Shown here piece after piece: positions 20,792 through 34,107 of a DNA stretch of 64,000 nt. The translations under genes were made by a program, and so were the position numbers. Numbering within the stretch: the first letter of the stretch is position 1; each line of letters starts with the position of its first letter. This stretch comes from Hydractinia symbiolongicarpus. Taxonomy: Eukaryota > Cnidaria > Hydrozoa > Anthoathecata > Hydractiniidae. The DNA lies in contig NC_079875.1 of the NCBI RefSeq assembly GCF_029227915.1, positions 41,065,201 through 41,129,200 of the forward strand, in the 5' to 3' direction. Under the pieces are notes generated by a model. The model made no database searches, had not been told where the DNA came from, and saw only the letters and a program-made list of their open reading frames with translations.

Positions 20792-23648
20792 TCGCGGGTT
20801 TTCGTTTGCCGGCGATTAAACTTCTTTTATTCAGCGTCTCATCAAAAATGAAAACATTTTTAAAAACTACAAGTCTCCTGGGCTTTAGTGGTGAAATAAT
20901 AATTTAAAAAATCGTTCGGGAAATGAGTTTACACCCTGGGTACTTTCTTTGTATGCTTTTGACTATACGGGCCGAGTCCGGGATTTTCGGGAAATCGCAG
21001 GTTTTCGTTTGCCGGCGATTAAACTTCTTTTATTCAGCGTCTCATCAAAAATGAAAAATATTTTGAAAACTACAAGTCTCATGCGTTTTAGTGGTGAAAA
21101 AATAATTTAAAAAATCGTTTGGGAAAGGAGTTTACTCCCTGGGTACTTTCTTTGTATACTTTTGATTATACGGGCCGGGTCCCGGGTTTACGGGAAATGG
21201 CGGGTTTTCGTTTCCTGGCGATTAAACTTCTTTTATTCAGCGTGTCATCAAAAATGAAACATTTTTGAAAACTACAAGTCTTATGCGTTTTAGTGGTGAA
21301 AAAATAATTTAAAAAATCGTTCGGGAAATGAGTTTACACCCTGGGTACTTTCTTTGTATACTTTTGACTATACGGGCCGAGTCCGGGATTTACGGGAAGT
21401 CGCGGGTTTTCGTTTGCCGGCGATTAAACTTCTTTTATTCAGCGTCTCATCAAAAATGAAAACATTTTTAAAAACTACAAGTCTCCTGGGCTTTAGTGGT
21501 GAAATAATAATTTAAAAAATCATTCGGGAAATGAGTTTACACCCTGGGTACTTTCTTTGTATGCTTTTGACTATACGGGCCGAGTCCGGGATTTTCGGGA
21601 AATCGCAGGTTTTCGTTTGCCGGCGATTAAACTTCTTTTATTTAGCGTCTCATCAAAAATGAAAAATATTTTGAAAACTGCAAGTCTCATGCGTTTTAGT
21701 GGTGAAAAAATAATTTAAAAAATCGTTCGGGAAATGAGTTTACTCCCTGGGTACTTTCTTTGTATAACTTTTGATTATACGGGCCGGGTCCCGGGTTTAC
21801 GGGAAATAGCGGGTTTTCGTTTGCCGGCGATTAAACTTCTTTTATTCAGCGTCTCATCAAAAATGAAAACATTTTTGAAAACTACAAGTCTCATGCGTTT
21901 TAGTGGTGAAAAGATAATTTAAAAAATCGTTTTGGAAATGAGTTTATTCACAGGGTTCTTTCTTTGTATACATTCGACTATACGGGCCAAGCCCGGGATT
22001 TACGGGAAATCGCGGGTTTTTCTTTGCCGGCGATTAAACCACTTTCATTAAGCGTCTCATCAAAAATGAAAATATTTCTAAAAACTACAAGTCTCATGCG
22101 TTTTAGTGGTGAAAAAATAATTTAAAAAATAGTTCGCAAAAAAACTTTACTCCCTGGGTACTTTCTTTGTATACTTTTGACTATACGGGCCGAGTTCGGG
22201 ATTTACGGGAAATCGCGGGTTTTCGTTTGCCGGCGATTAAACTTCTTTTATTCAGCGTCTCATCAAAAATGAAAACATTTTCAAAAACTACAAGTCTCAT
22301 GGGCTTTAGTGGTGAAATAATAATTTAAAAAATCGTTTGGGAAATGAGTTTACTCCCTGGGTACTTTCTTTGTATACTTTTGACTATACGGGCCAAGCCC
22401 GGGATTTACGGGAAATCGCGGGTTTTCGTTTTTCGGCGATTAAACTTCTTTTATTCAGCGTCTCATCAAAAATGAAACATTTTTGAAAACTACAAGTCTT
22501 ATGCGTTTTAGTGGTGAAAAAATAATTTAAAAAATCCTTTTGGAAATGAGTTTATTCACAGGGTACTTTCTTTTTATACATTCGACTATACGGGCCAAGC
22601 CCGGGATTTACGGGAAATCGCGGGTTTTCGTTTGCCGGCGATTAAACCTCTTTCAGTAAGCGTCTCATCAAAAATAAAAACATTTCTGAAAACTACAAGT
22701 CTCATGCGTTGTAGTGGTGAAAAATTAATTTAAAAAATCGTTCGGGAAATGAGTTTACTCCCTGGGTACTTTCTTTGTATACTTTTGACTATACGGGCCG
22801 AGTCCGGAATTTACGGGAAGTCGCGGGTTTTCGTTTGCCGGCGATTAAACTTCTTTTATTCAGCGTCTCATCAAAATTGAAAACATTTTTAAAAACTACA
22901 AGTCTCCTGGGCTTTAGTGGTGAAATTATAATTTAAAAAATCGTTTGGGAAATGAGTTTACTCCCTGGGTATTTTCTTTGTATACTTTTGACTATACGGA
23001 CCGAGTTCGGGATTTACGGGAAATCGCAGGTTTCCGTTTGCCGGCGATTAAACTTCTTTTATTCAGCGTCTCATCAAAAATGAAAACATTTTTAAAAACT
23101 ACAAGTCTCATGGGCTTTAGTGGTGAAAAAATAATTTAAAAAATAGTTCGCAAAATGACTTTACTCCCTGGGTACTTTCTTTGTATACTTTTTACTATAC
23201 GGGCCGAGTTCGGGATTTACGGGAAATCGCGGGTTTTCGTTTGCCGGCGATTAAACTTCTTTTATTCAGCGTCTCATCAAAAATGAAAACATTTTTAAAA
23301 ACTACAAGTCTCATGGGCTTTAGTGGTGAAATTATAATTTAAAAAATCGTTTGGGAAATGAGTTTACACCCTGGGTACTTTCTTTGTATACTTTTGACTA
23401 TACGGACCGAGTTCGGGATTTACGGGAAATCGCAGGTTTTCGTTTGCCGGCGATTAAACTTCTTTTATTCAGCGTCTCATCAAAAATGAAAACATTTTTA
23501 AGAACTACAAGTCTCATGGGCTATAGTGGTGAAATAATAATTTAAAAAATCGTTTGGGAAATGAGTTTACTTCCTGGGTACTTTCTTTGTATACTTTTGA
23601 CTATACGGGCCAAGCCCGGGATTTACGGGAAATCGCGGGTTTTCGTTT
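20792..23648 (+). repeat. 14-mer higher-order unit (2841 bp), copy 2
   Basis: This is a direct repeat of 17951-20791. The joint is inside the monomer at 20698-20900: its left part matches the H monomer at 23539 onward (TTTACTTCCTGGG, AAGCCCGGG) and its right part matches the B monomer of copy 1. The switch lies within 20792-20807. The match ends after 23648 where the H-specific TTTTTCGGCG begins. Confidence 0.92.
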
Positions 23649-25143
23649 TTCGGCGATTAAACTTATTTTATTCAGCGTCTCATCAAAAATGAAACATTTT
23701 TTAAAACTACAAGTCTTATGCGTTTTAGTGGTGAAAAAATAATTTAAAAAATCGTTTTGGAAATGAGTTTATTCACAGGGTACTTTCTTTGTATACATTC
23801 GACTATACGGGCCAAGCCCGGGATTTACAGGAAATCGCGGGGTTTTTTTTGCCGGCGATTAAACCACTTTCATTAAGCGTCTCATCAAAAATGAAAATAT
23901 TTCTAAAAACTACAAGTCTCATGCGTTTTAGTGGTGAAAAAATAATTTAAAAAATAGTTCGCAAAAAAACTTTACTCCCTGGGTACTTTCTTTGTATACT
24001 TTTGACTATACGGACCGAGTTCGGGATTTACGGGAAATCGCGGGTTTTCGTTTGCCGGCGATTAAACTTCTTTTATTCAGCGTCTCATCAAAAATGAAAA
24101 CATTTTTAAAAACTACAAGTCTCATGGGCTTTAGTGGTGAAATAATAATTTAAAAAATCGTTTGGGAAATGAGTTTACTCCCTGGGTACTTTCTTTGTAT
24201 ACTTTTGACTATACGGGCCAAGCCCGGGATTTACGGGAAATCGCGGGTTTTCGTTTTTCGGCGATTAAACTTCTTTTATTCAGCGTCTCATCAAAAATGA
24301 AACATTTTTGAAAACTACAAGTCTTATGCGTTTTAGTGGTGAAAAAATAATTTAAAAAATCGTTTTGGAAATGAGTTTATTCACAGGGTACTTTCTTTGT
24401 ATACATTCGACTATACGGGCCAAGCCCGGGATTTACGGGAAATCGCGGGTTTTCGTTTACCGCCGATTAAACCTCTTTCAGTAAGCGTCTCATCAAAAAT
24501 AAAAACATTTCTGAAAACTACAAGTCTCATGCGTTGTAGTGGTGAAAAAATAATTTAAAAAATCGTTCGGGAAATGAGTTTACTCCCTGGGTACTTTCTT
24601 TGTATACTTTTGACTATACGGGCCGAGTCCGGAATTTACGGGAAGTCGCGGGTTTTCGTTTGCCGGCGATTAAACTTCTTTTATTCAGCGTCTCATCAAA
24701 ATTGAAAACATTTTTAAAAACTACAAGTCTCCTGGGCTTTAGTGGTGAAATTATAATTTAAAAAATCGTTTGGGAAATGAGTTTACTCCCTGGGTACTTT
24801 CTTTGTATACTTTTGACTATACGGACCGAGTTCGGGGTTTACGGGAAATCGCAGGTTTTCGTTTGCCGGCGATTAAACTTCTTTTATTCAGCGTCTCATC
24901 AAAAATGAAAACATTTTTAAAAACTACAAGTCTCATGGGCTTTAGTGGTGAAAAAATAATTTAAAAAATAGTTCGCAAAATGACTTTACTCCCTGGGTAC
25001 TTTCTTTGTATACTTTTTACTATACGGGCCGAGTTCGGGATTTACGGGAAATCGCGGGTTTTCGTTTGCCGGCGATTAAACTTCTTTTATTCAGCGTCTC
25101 ATCAAAAATGAAAACATTTTTAAAAACTAAAAGTCTCATGGGC
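23649..25143 (+). repeat. Partial third pass of the H-D-C-G-H-D-B-F-G order
   Basis: The H monomer ends with a private CATTTTTTAAAACTAC. The next monomer starts as family D (TTTACAGGAAATC) and switches to family C (AAACCACTTTCATT) at a run reading GCGGGGTTTTTTTTGCC. G, H, D, B, F and G monomers follow in the same order as 4465-5681 and 22120-23335. A private F change, GAGTTCGGGGTTTACGGG, lies near 24830. Confidence 0.75.
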
Positions 25144-27373
25144 TTTAGTGGTGAAATTATAATTTAAAAAATCGTTTGGGAAATGAGTTTACACCCTGGG
25201 TACTTTCTTTGTATACTTTTGACTATACGGACCGAGTTCGGGATTTACGGGAAATCGCAGGTTTTCGTTTGCCGGCGATTAAACTTCTTTTATTCAGCGT
25301 CTCATCAAAAATGAAAACATTTTTAAGAACTACAAGTCTCATGGGCTATAGTGGTGAAATAATAATTTAAAAAATCGTTTGGGAAATGAGTTTACTCCCT
25401 GGGTACTTTCTTTGTATACTTTTGACTATACGGGCCAAGCCCGGGATTTACGGGAAATCGCGGGTTTTCGTTTTTCGGCGATTAAATTTATTTTATTCAG
25501 CGTCTCATCAAAAATGAAACATTTTTGAAAACTACAAGTCTTATGCGTTTTAGTGGTGAAAAAATAATTTAAAAAATCGTTTTGGAAATGAGTTTATTCA
25601 CAGGGTACTTTCTTTGTATACATTCGACTATACGGGCCAAGCCCGGGATTTACAGGAAATCGCGAGTTTTCGTTTGCCGGCGATTAAACCTCTTTCAGTA
25701 AGCGTCTCATCAAAAATAAAAACATTTCTGAAAACTACAAGTCTCATGCGTTGTAGTGGTGAAAAAATAATTTAAAAAATCGTTCGGGAAATGAGTTTAC
25801 TCCCTGGGTACTTTCTTTGTATACTTTTGACTATACGGGCCGAGTCCGGAATTTACGGGAAGTCGCGGGTTTTCGTTTGCCGGGGATTAAACTTCTTTTA
25901 TTCAGCGTCTCATCAAAAATGAAAACATTTTTAAAAACTACAAGTCTCCTGGGCTTTAGTGGTGAAATAATAATTTAAAAAATCGTTCGGGAAATGAGTT
26001 TACACCCTGGGTACTTTCTTTGAATGCTTTTGACTATACGGGCCGAGTCCGGGATTTTCGGGAAATCGCAGGTTTTCGTTTGCCGGCGATTAAACTTCTT
26101 TTATTCAGCGTCTCATCAAAAATGAAAAATATTTTGAAAACTACAAGTCTCATGCGTTTTAGTGGTGAAAAAATAATTTAAAAAATCGTTCGGGAAATGA
26201 GTTTACTCCCTGGGTACTTTCTTTGTATACTTTTGATTATACGGGCCGGGTCCCGGGTTTACGGGAAATGGCGGGTTTTCGTTTGCAGGCGATTAAACTT
26301 CTTTTATTCAGCGTCTCATCAAAAATGAAAACATTTTTGAAAACTACAAGTCTCATGTGTTTTAGTGGTGAACAGATAATTTAAAAAATCGTTTTGGAAA
26401 TGAGTTTATTCACAGGGTACTTTCTTTGTATACATTTGACTATACGGGCCAAGCCCGGGATTTACGGGAAATCGCGGGTTTTTCTTTGCCGGCGATTAAA
26501 CCACTTTCATTAAGCGTCTCATCAAAAATGAAAACATTTCTAAAAACTACAAGTCTCATGCGTTTTAGTGGTGAAAAAATAATTTAAAAATTAGTTCGCG
26601 AAATGACTTTACTCCCTGGGTACTTTCTTTGTATACTTTTGACTATACGGGCCGAGTTCGGGATTTACGGGAAATCGCGGGTTTTCGTTTGCCGGCGATT
26701 AAACTTCTTTTATTCAGCGTCTCATCAAAAATGAAAACATTTTTAAAAACTACAAGTGTCATGGGCTTTAGTGGTGAAATAATAATTTAAAAAATAGTTC
26801 GCGAAATGACTTTACTCCCTGGGTACTTTCTTTGTATACTTTTGACTATACGGGCCGAGTTCGGGATTTACGGGAAATCGCGGGTTTTCGTTTGCCGGCG
26901 ATTAAACTTCTTTTATTCAGCGTCTCATCAAAAATGAAAACATTTTTAAAAACTACAAGTCTCATGGGCTTTAGTTGTGAAATAATAATTTAAAAAATCG
27001 TTTGGGAAATGAGTTTAATCCCTGGGTACTTTCTTTTAAACTTTTGACTATACGGACGGAGTTCGGGATTTACGGGAAATCGCAGGTTTTCGTTTGCCGG
27101 CGATTAAACTTCTTTTATTCAGCGTCTCATCAAAAATGAAAACATTTTTAAAAACTACAAGTCTCATGGGCTTTAGTGGTGAAATAATAATTTAAAAAAT
27201 CGTTTGGGAAATGAGTTTACTCCCTGGGTACTTTCTTTGTATACTTTTGACTATACGGGCCAAGCCCGGGATTAACGGGAAATCGCGGGTTTTCGTTTTT
27301 CGGCGATTAAACTTCTTTTATTCAGCGTCTCATCAAAAATGTAACATTTTTGAAAACTACAAGTCTTATGCGT
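25144..27373 (+). repeat. 11-mer higher-order unit (2230 bp), copy 1
   Basis: The order is F'-H-D-B-A-E-C-G-G-F(short)-H. Shared markers with the next 2230 bp are TTTGAATGC, GTGAACAGATAATTT, AAATTAGTTCGCG, CAAGTGTCATGGG, CTTTTAAACTTTTG, GGACGGAG and ATGTAACATTTTTG. One difference seen is TTTAGTTGTG near 26974 against TTTAGTGGTG near 29204. Confidence 0.92.
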
Positions 27374-29616
27374 TTTAGTGGTGAAATTATAATTTAAAAA
27401 ATCGTTTGGGAAATGAGTTTACACCCTGGGTACTTTCTTTGTATACTTTTGACTATACGGACCGAGTTCGGGATTTACGGGAAATCGCAGGTTTTCGTTT
27501 GCCGGCGATTAAACTTCTTTTATTCAGCGTCTCATCAAAAATGAAAACATTTTTAAGAACTACAAGTCTCATGGGCTATAGTGGTGAAATAATAATTTAA
27601 AAAATCGTTTGGGAAATGAGTTTACTCCCTGGGTACTTTCTTTGTATACTTTTGACTATACGGGCCAAGCCCGGGATTTACGGGAAATCGCGGGTTTTCG
27701 TTTTTCGGCGATTAAATTTATTTTATTCAGCGTCTCATCAAAAATGAAACATTTTTGAAAACTACAAGTCTTATGCGTTTTAGTGGTGAAAAAATAATTT
27801 AAAAAATCGTTTTGGAAATGAGTTTATTCACAGGGTACTTTCTTTGTATACATTCGACTATACGGGCCAAGCCCGGGATTTACAGGAAATCGCGAGTTTT
27901 CGTTTGCCGGCGATTAAACCTCTTTCAGTAAGCGTCTCATCAAAAATAAAAACATTTCTGAAAACTACAAGTCTCATGCGTTGTAGTGGTGAAAAAATAA
28001 TTTAAAAAATCGTTCGGGAAATGAGTTTACTCCCTGGGTACTTTCTTTGTATACTTTTGACTATACGGGCCGAGTCCGGAATTTACGGGAAGTCGCGGGT
28101 TTTCGTTTGCCGGGGATTAAACTTCTTTTATTCAGCGTCTCATCAAAAATGAAAACATTTTTAAAAACTACAAGTCTCCTGGGCTTTAGTGGTGAAATAA
28201 TAATTTAAAAAATCGTTCGGGAAATGAGTTTACACCCTGGGTACTTTCTTTGAATGCTTTTGACTATACGGGCCGAGTCCGGGATTTTCGGGAAATCGCA
28301 GGTTTTCGTTTGCCGGCGATTAAACTTCTTTTATTCAGCGTCTCATCAAAAATGAAAAATATTTTGAAAACTACAAGTCTCATGCGTTTTAGTGGTGAAA
28401 AAATAATTTAAAAAATCGTTCGGGAAATGAGTTTACTCCCTGGGTACTTTCTTTGTATACTTTTGATTATACGGGCCGGGTCCCGGGTTTACGGGAAATG
28501 GCGGGTTTTCGTTTGCAGGCGATTAAACTTCTTTTATTCAGCGTCTCATCAAAAATGAAAACATTTTTGAAAACTACAAGTCTCATGTGTTTTAGTGGTG
28601 AACAGATAATTTAAAAAATCGTTTTGGAAATGAGTTTATTCACAGGGTACTTTCTTTGTATACATTTGACTATACGGGCCAAGCCCGGGATTTACGGGAA
28701 ATCGCGGGTTTTTCTTTGCCGGCGATTAAACCACTTTCATTAAGCGTCTCATCAAAAATGAAAACATTTCTAAAAACTACAAGTCTCATGCGTTTTAGTG
28801 GTGAAAAAATAATTTAAAAATTAGTTCGCGAAATGACTTTACTCCCTGGGTACTTTCTTTGTATACTTTTGACTATACGGGCCGAGTTCGGGATTTACGG
28901 GAAATCGCGGGTTTTCGTTTGCCGGCGATTAAACTTCTTTTATTCAGCGTCTCATCAAAAATGAAAACATTTTTAAAAACTACAAGTGTCATGGGCTTTA
29001 GTGGTGAAATAATAATTTAAAAAATAGTTCGCGAAATGACTTTACTCCCTGGGTACTTTCTTTGTATACTTTTGACTATACGGGCCGAGTTCGGGATTTA
29101 CGGGAAATCGCGGGTTTTCGTTTGCCGGCGATTAAACTTCTTTTATTCAGCGTCTCATCAAAAATGAAAACATTTTTAAAAACTACAAGTCTCATGGGCT
29201 TTAGTGGTGAAATAATAATTTAAAAAATCGTTTGGGAAATGAGTTTAATCCCTGGGTACTTTCTTTTAAACTTTTGACTATACGGACGGAGTTCGGGATT
29301 TACGGGAAATCGCAGGTTTTCGTTTGCCGGCGATTAAACTTCTTTTATTCAGCGTCTCATCAAAAATGAAAACATTTTTAAAAACTACAAGTCTCATGGG
29401 CTTTAGTGGTGAAATAATAATTTAAAAAATCGTTTGGGAAATGAGTTTACTCCCTGGGTACTTTCTTTGTATACTTTTGACTATACGGGCCAAGCCCGGG
29501 ATTAACGGGAAATCGCGGGTTTTCGTTTTTCGGCGATTAAACTTCTTTTATTCAGCGTCTCATCAAAAATGTAACATTTTTGAAAACTACAAGTCTTATG
29601 CGTTTTAGTGGTGAAA
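27374..29616 (+). repeat. 11-mer higher-order unit (2230 bp), copy 2
   Basis: This is a direct repeat of 25144-27373. The joint lies in TTTAGTGGTGAAA at 27374-27386: the left side reads GCGTTTTAG as in family H, and the right side reads GAAATTATAATTT as at 25153. A third, more diverged pass of the same order (G-F'-H-D-B-A-E-C-G) begins near 31040 and runs to about 32870. Confidence 0.92.
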
Positions 29617-32600
29617 AAATAATTTAAAAAATCGTTTGGGAAATGAGTTTACTCCCTGGGTACTTTCTTTGTATACTTTTGACTATACGGACCGAGTTCG
29701 GGATTTACGGGAAATCGCAGGTTTCGTTTGCCGGCGATTAAACTTCTTTTAATCAGCGTCTCATCAAAAATGAAAACATTTTTAAAAACTACAAGTCTCA
29801 TGGGCTTTAGTGGTGAAATAATAATTTAAAAAATCGTTTGGGAAATGAGTTTACTCCCTGGGTACTTTCTTTGTATACTTTTGACTATACGGACCGAGTT
29901 CGGGATTTACGGGAAATCGCAGGTTTTCGTTTGCCGGCGATTAAACTTCTTTTATTCATCGTCTCATCAAAAATGAAAACATTTTTGAAAACTACAAGCC
30001 TCAGGCGTTTTAGTGGTGAAAAAATAAATTAAAAAATCGTTCGGGAAATGAGTTTACTCCCTGGGTACTTTCTTTGTATACTTTTGACTATACGGGCCAA
30101 GCCCGGGATTTACGGGAAATCGCGGGTTCTCGTTTTCCGGCGATTAAACTTCTTTTATTCAGCGTCTCATCAAAAATGAAGACAATTTTGAAAACTACAA
30201 GTCTTATGCGTTTTAGTAATGAAAAAATAATTTAAAAAATCGTTCTGGAAATGAGTTTACTCACAGGGTACTTTCTTTGTATACATTCGACTATACAGGC
30301 CAAGCCCGGATTTACGGGAAATCGCGGGTTTTCGTTTGCCGGCGATTAAACCTCTTTTAGTAAGCGTCTCATCAGAAATAAAAACATTTTTGAAAACTAC
30401 AAGTCTCATGCGTTTTAGTGGTGAAAAAAAAATTTAAAAAATCGTTCGGGAAATGAGTTTACTCCCTGGGTACTTTCTTTGTATACTTTTGACTATACGG
30501 GCCAAGCCCGGGATTTACGGGAAATCGCGGTTTTTCGTTTGCCGGCGATGAAACTTCTTTTATGCAGCGTCTCATCAAAAATTAAAACATTTTTAAAAAC
30601 TACAAGTATTATGCGTTTTAGTGGTGAAAAAATAATTTAAAAAATCGTTCTGGAAATGAGTTTACTCACAGGGTACTTTCTTTGTATATATTCGACTATA
30701 CGGGCCAAGCCCGGGATTTACGGGAAATCGCGGGTTTTCGTTTGCCGGCGATTAAACATCTTTTATTCAGCGTCTCATCAAAAATGAAAACATTTTTGAA
30801 AACTACAAGTCTCATGCGTTTTAGTGGTGAAAAAATAATTTAAAAAATCGTTCCGGAAATGAGTTTACTCCCTGGGTACTTTCTTTGTATGCTTTTGACT
30901 ATACGGGCCGAGTCCGGGATTTTCGGGAAATCGCAGGTTTTCGTTTGCCGGCGATTAAACTTCTTTTATTCAGCGTCTCATCAAAAATGAAAAATATTTT
31001 GAAAACTACAAGTCTCATGCGTTGTAGTGGTGAAAAAATAATTTAAAAAATAGTTCGCAAAATGACTTTACTCCCTGGGTACTTTCTTGGTATACTTTTT
31101 ACTATACGGGTTGAGTTCGGGATTTACGGGAAATCGCGGGTTTTCGTTTGCCGGCGATTAAACTTCTTTTATTCAGCGTCTCATCAAAAATGAAAACATT
31201 TTTAAAAACTACAAGTCTCATGGGCTTTAGTGGTGAAATTATAATTTAAAAAATCGTTTGGGAAATGAGTTTACACCCTGGGTACTTTCTTTGTATACTT
31301 TTGACTATACGGACCGAGTTTGGGATTTACGGGAAATCGCAGGTTTTCGTTTGCCGGGGATTAAACTTCTTTTATTCAGCGTCTCATCAAAAATGAAAAC
31401 ATTTTTAAGAACTACAAGTCTCATGGGCTATAGTGGTGAAATAATAATTTAAAAAATCGTTTGGGAAATGAGTTTACTCCCTGGGTACTTTCTTTGTATA
31501 CTTTTGACTATACGGGCCAAGCCCGGGATTTACGGGAAATCGCGGGTTTTCGTTTTTCGGCGATTAAACTTATTTTATTCAGCGTCTCATCAAAAATGAA
31601 ACATTTTTGAAAACTACAAGTCTTATGCGTTTTAGTGGTGAAAAAATAATTTAAAAAATCGTTTTGGAAATGAGTTTATTCACAGGGTACTTTCTTTGTA
31701 TACATTCGACTATACGGGCCAAGCCCGGGATTTACAGGAAATCGCGAGCTTTCGTTTGCCGGCGATTAAACCTCTTTCAGTAAGCGTCTCATCAAAAATA
31801 AAAACATTTCTGAAAACTACAAGTCTCATGCGTTGTAGTGGTGAAAAAATAATTTAAAAAATCGTTCGGGAAATGAGTTTACTCCCTGGGTACTTTCTTT
31901 GTATACTTTTGACTATACGGGCCGAGTCCGGAATTTACGGGAAGTCGCGGGTTTTCGTTTGCCGGGGATTAAACTTCTTTTATTCAGCGTCTCATCAAAA
32001 ATGAAAACATTTTTAAAAACTACAAGTCTCCTGGGCTTTAGTGGTGAAATAATAATTTAAAAAATCGTTCGGGAAATGAGTTTACACCCTGGGTACTTTC
32101 TTTGAATGCTTTTGACTATACGGGCCGAGTCCGGGATTTTCGGGAAATCGCAGGTTTTCGTTTGCCGGCGATTAAACTTCTTTTATTCAGCGTCTCATCA
32201 AAAATGAAAAATATTTTGAAAACTACAAGTCTCATGCGTTTTAGTGGTGAAAAAATAATTTAAAATATCGTTCGGGAAATGAGTTTACTCCCTGGGTACT
32301 TTCTTTGTATACTTTTGATTATACGGGCCGGGTCCCGGGTTTACGGGAAATGGCGGGTTTTCGTTTGCAGGCGATTAAACTTCTTTTATTCAGCGTCTCA
32401 TCAAAAATGAAAACATTTTTGAAAACTACAAGTCTCATGTGTTTTAGTGGTGAAAAGATAATTTAAAAAATCGTTTTGGAAATGAGTTTATTCACAGGGT
32501 ACTTTCTTTGTATACATTTGACTATACGGGCCAAGCCCGGGATTTACGGGAAATCGCGGGTTTTTCTTTGCCGGCGATTAAACCACTTTCATTAAGCGTC

Positions 32601-33094
32601 TCATCAAAAATGAAAACATTTCTAAAAACTACAAGTCTCATGCGTTTTAGTGGTGAAAAAATAATTTAAAAAATAGTTCGCGAAATGACTTTACTCCCTG
32701 GGTACTTTCTTTGTATACTTTTGACTATACGGGCCGAGTTCGGGATTTACGGGAAATCGCGGGTTTTCGTTTGCCGGCGATTAAACTTCTTTTATTCAGC
32801 ATCTCATCAAAAATGAAAACATTTTTAAAAACTACAAGTCTCATGGGCTTTAGTGGTGAAATAATAATTTAAAAAATCGTTTGGGAAATGAGTTTACTCC
32901 CTGGGTACTTTCTTTGTATACATTCGACTATACGGGCCAAGCCCGGGATTTACGGGAAATCGCAGGTTTTTCTTTGCGGCGATTAAACCACTTTCATTAA
33001 GCGTCTCATCAAAAATGAAAACATTTCTAAAAACTACAAGTCTCATGCGTTTTAGTGGTGAAAAAATAATTTAAAAAATAGTTCGCGAAATGAC
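29617..33094 (+). repeat. F-F-H'-D'-A block followed by a third 11-mer-like pass
   Basis: 29617-31045 contains two F units (the second with AAGCCTCAGGCG), a unit with GGTTCTCGTTTTCC and AGTAATGAAAAA, a D-like unit with TATACAGGCC and CATCAGAAATAAAAAC, one with GGCGATGAAAC and CAAGTATTATGCG, one with TTTGTATATATTCG, and an A unit. This set recurs near 38750-39900, 42000-43420 and 45440-46870. From about 31046 the G-F'-H-D-B-A-E-C-G order resumes, then a C-like unit (TTTGCGGCGATT, one base short) near 32872 and another G. Confidence 0.75.
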
Positions 33095-34107
33095 TTTACT
33101 CCCTGGGTACTTTCTTTGTATACTTTTGACTATACGGGCCGAGTTCGGGATTTACGGGAAATCGCGGGTTTTCGTTTGCCGGCGATTAAACTTCTTTTAT
33201 TCAGCGTCTCATCAAAAATGAAAACATTTTTAAAAACTACAAGTCTCATGGGCTTTAGTGGTGAAATAATAATTTAAAAAATCGTTTGGGAAATGAGTTT
33301 AATCCCTGGGTACTTTCTTTTAAACTTTTGACTATACGGACCGAGTTCGGGATTTACGGGAAATCGCAGGTTTTCGTTTGCCGGCGATTAAACTTCTTTT
33401 ATTCAGCGTCTCATCAAAAATGAAAACATTTTTAAAAACTACAAGTCTCATGGGCTTTAGTGGTGAAATAATAATTTAAAAAATCGTTTGGGAAATGAGT
33501 TTACTCCCTGGGTACTTTCTTTGTATACTTTTGACTATACGGGCCAAGCCCGGGATTAACGGGAAATCGCGGGTTTTCGTTTTTCGGCGATTAAACTTCT
33601 TTTACTCAGCGTCTCATCAAAAATGAAACATTTTTGAAAACTACAAGTCTTATGCGTTTTAGTGGTGAAAAAATAATTTAAAAAATCGTTTGGGAAATGA
33701 GTTTACTCCCTGGGTACTTTCTTTGTATACTTTTGACTATACGGACCGAGTTCGGGATTTACGGGAAATCGCAGGTTTTCGTTTGCCGGCGATTAAACTT
33801 CTTTTAATCAGCGTCTCATCAAAAATGAAAACATTTTTAAAAACTACAAGTCTCATGGGCTTTAGTGGTGAAATAATAATTTAAAAAATCGTTTGGGAAA
33901 TGAGTTTACTCCCTGGGTACTTTCTTTGTATACTTTTGACTATACGGACCGAGTTCGGGATTTACGGGAAATCGCAGGTTTTCGTTTGCCGGCGATTAAA
34001 CTTCTTTTATTCATCGTCTCATCAAAAATGAAAACATTTTTGAAAACTACAAGCCTCAGGCGTTTTAGTGGTGAAAAAATAATTTAAAAAATCGTTTGGG
34101 AAATGAG
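33095..34107 (+). repeat. 5-mer unit (1013 bp), copy 1
   Basis: The order G-F(short)-H-F-F is repeated at an offset of 1013 bp. Markers are CTTTTAAACTTTTG, GGGATTAACGGG, TTTTACTCAGCG, CTTTTAATCAGCG and AAGCCTCAGGCG. Confidence 0.9.
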
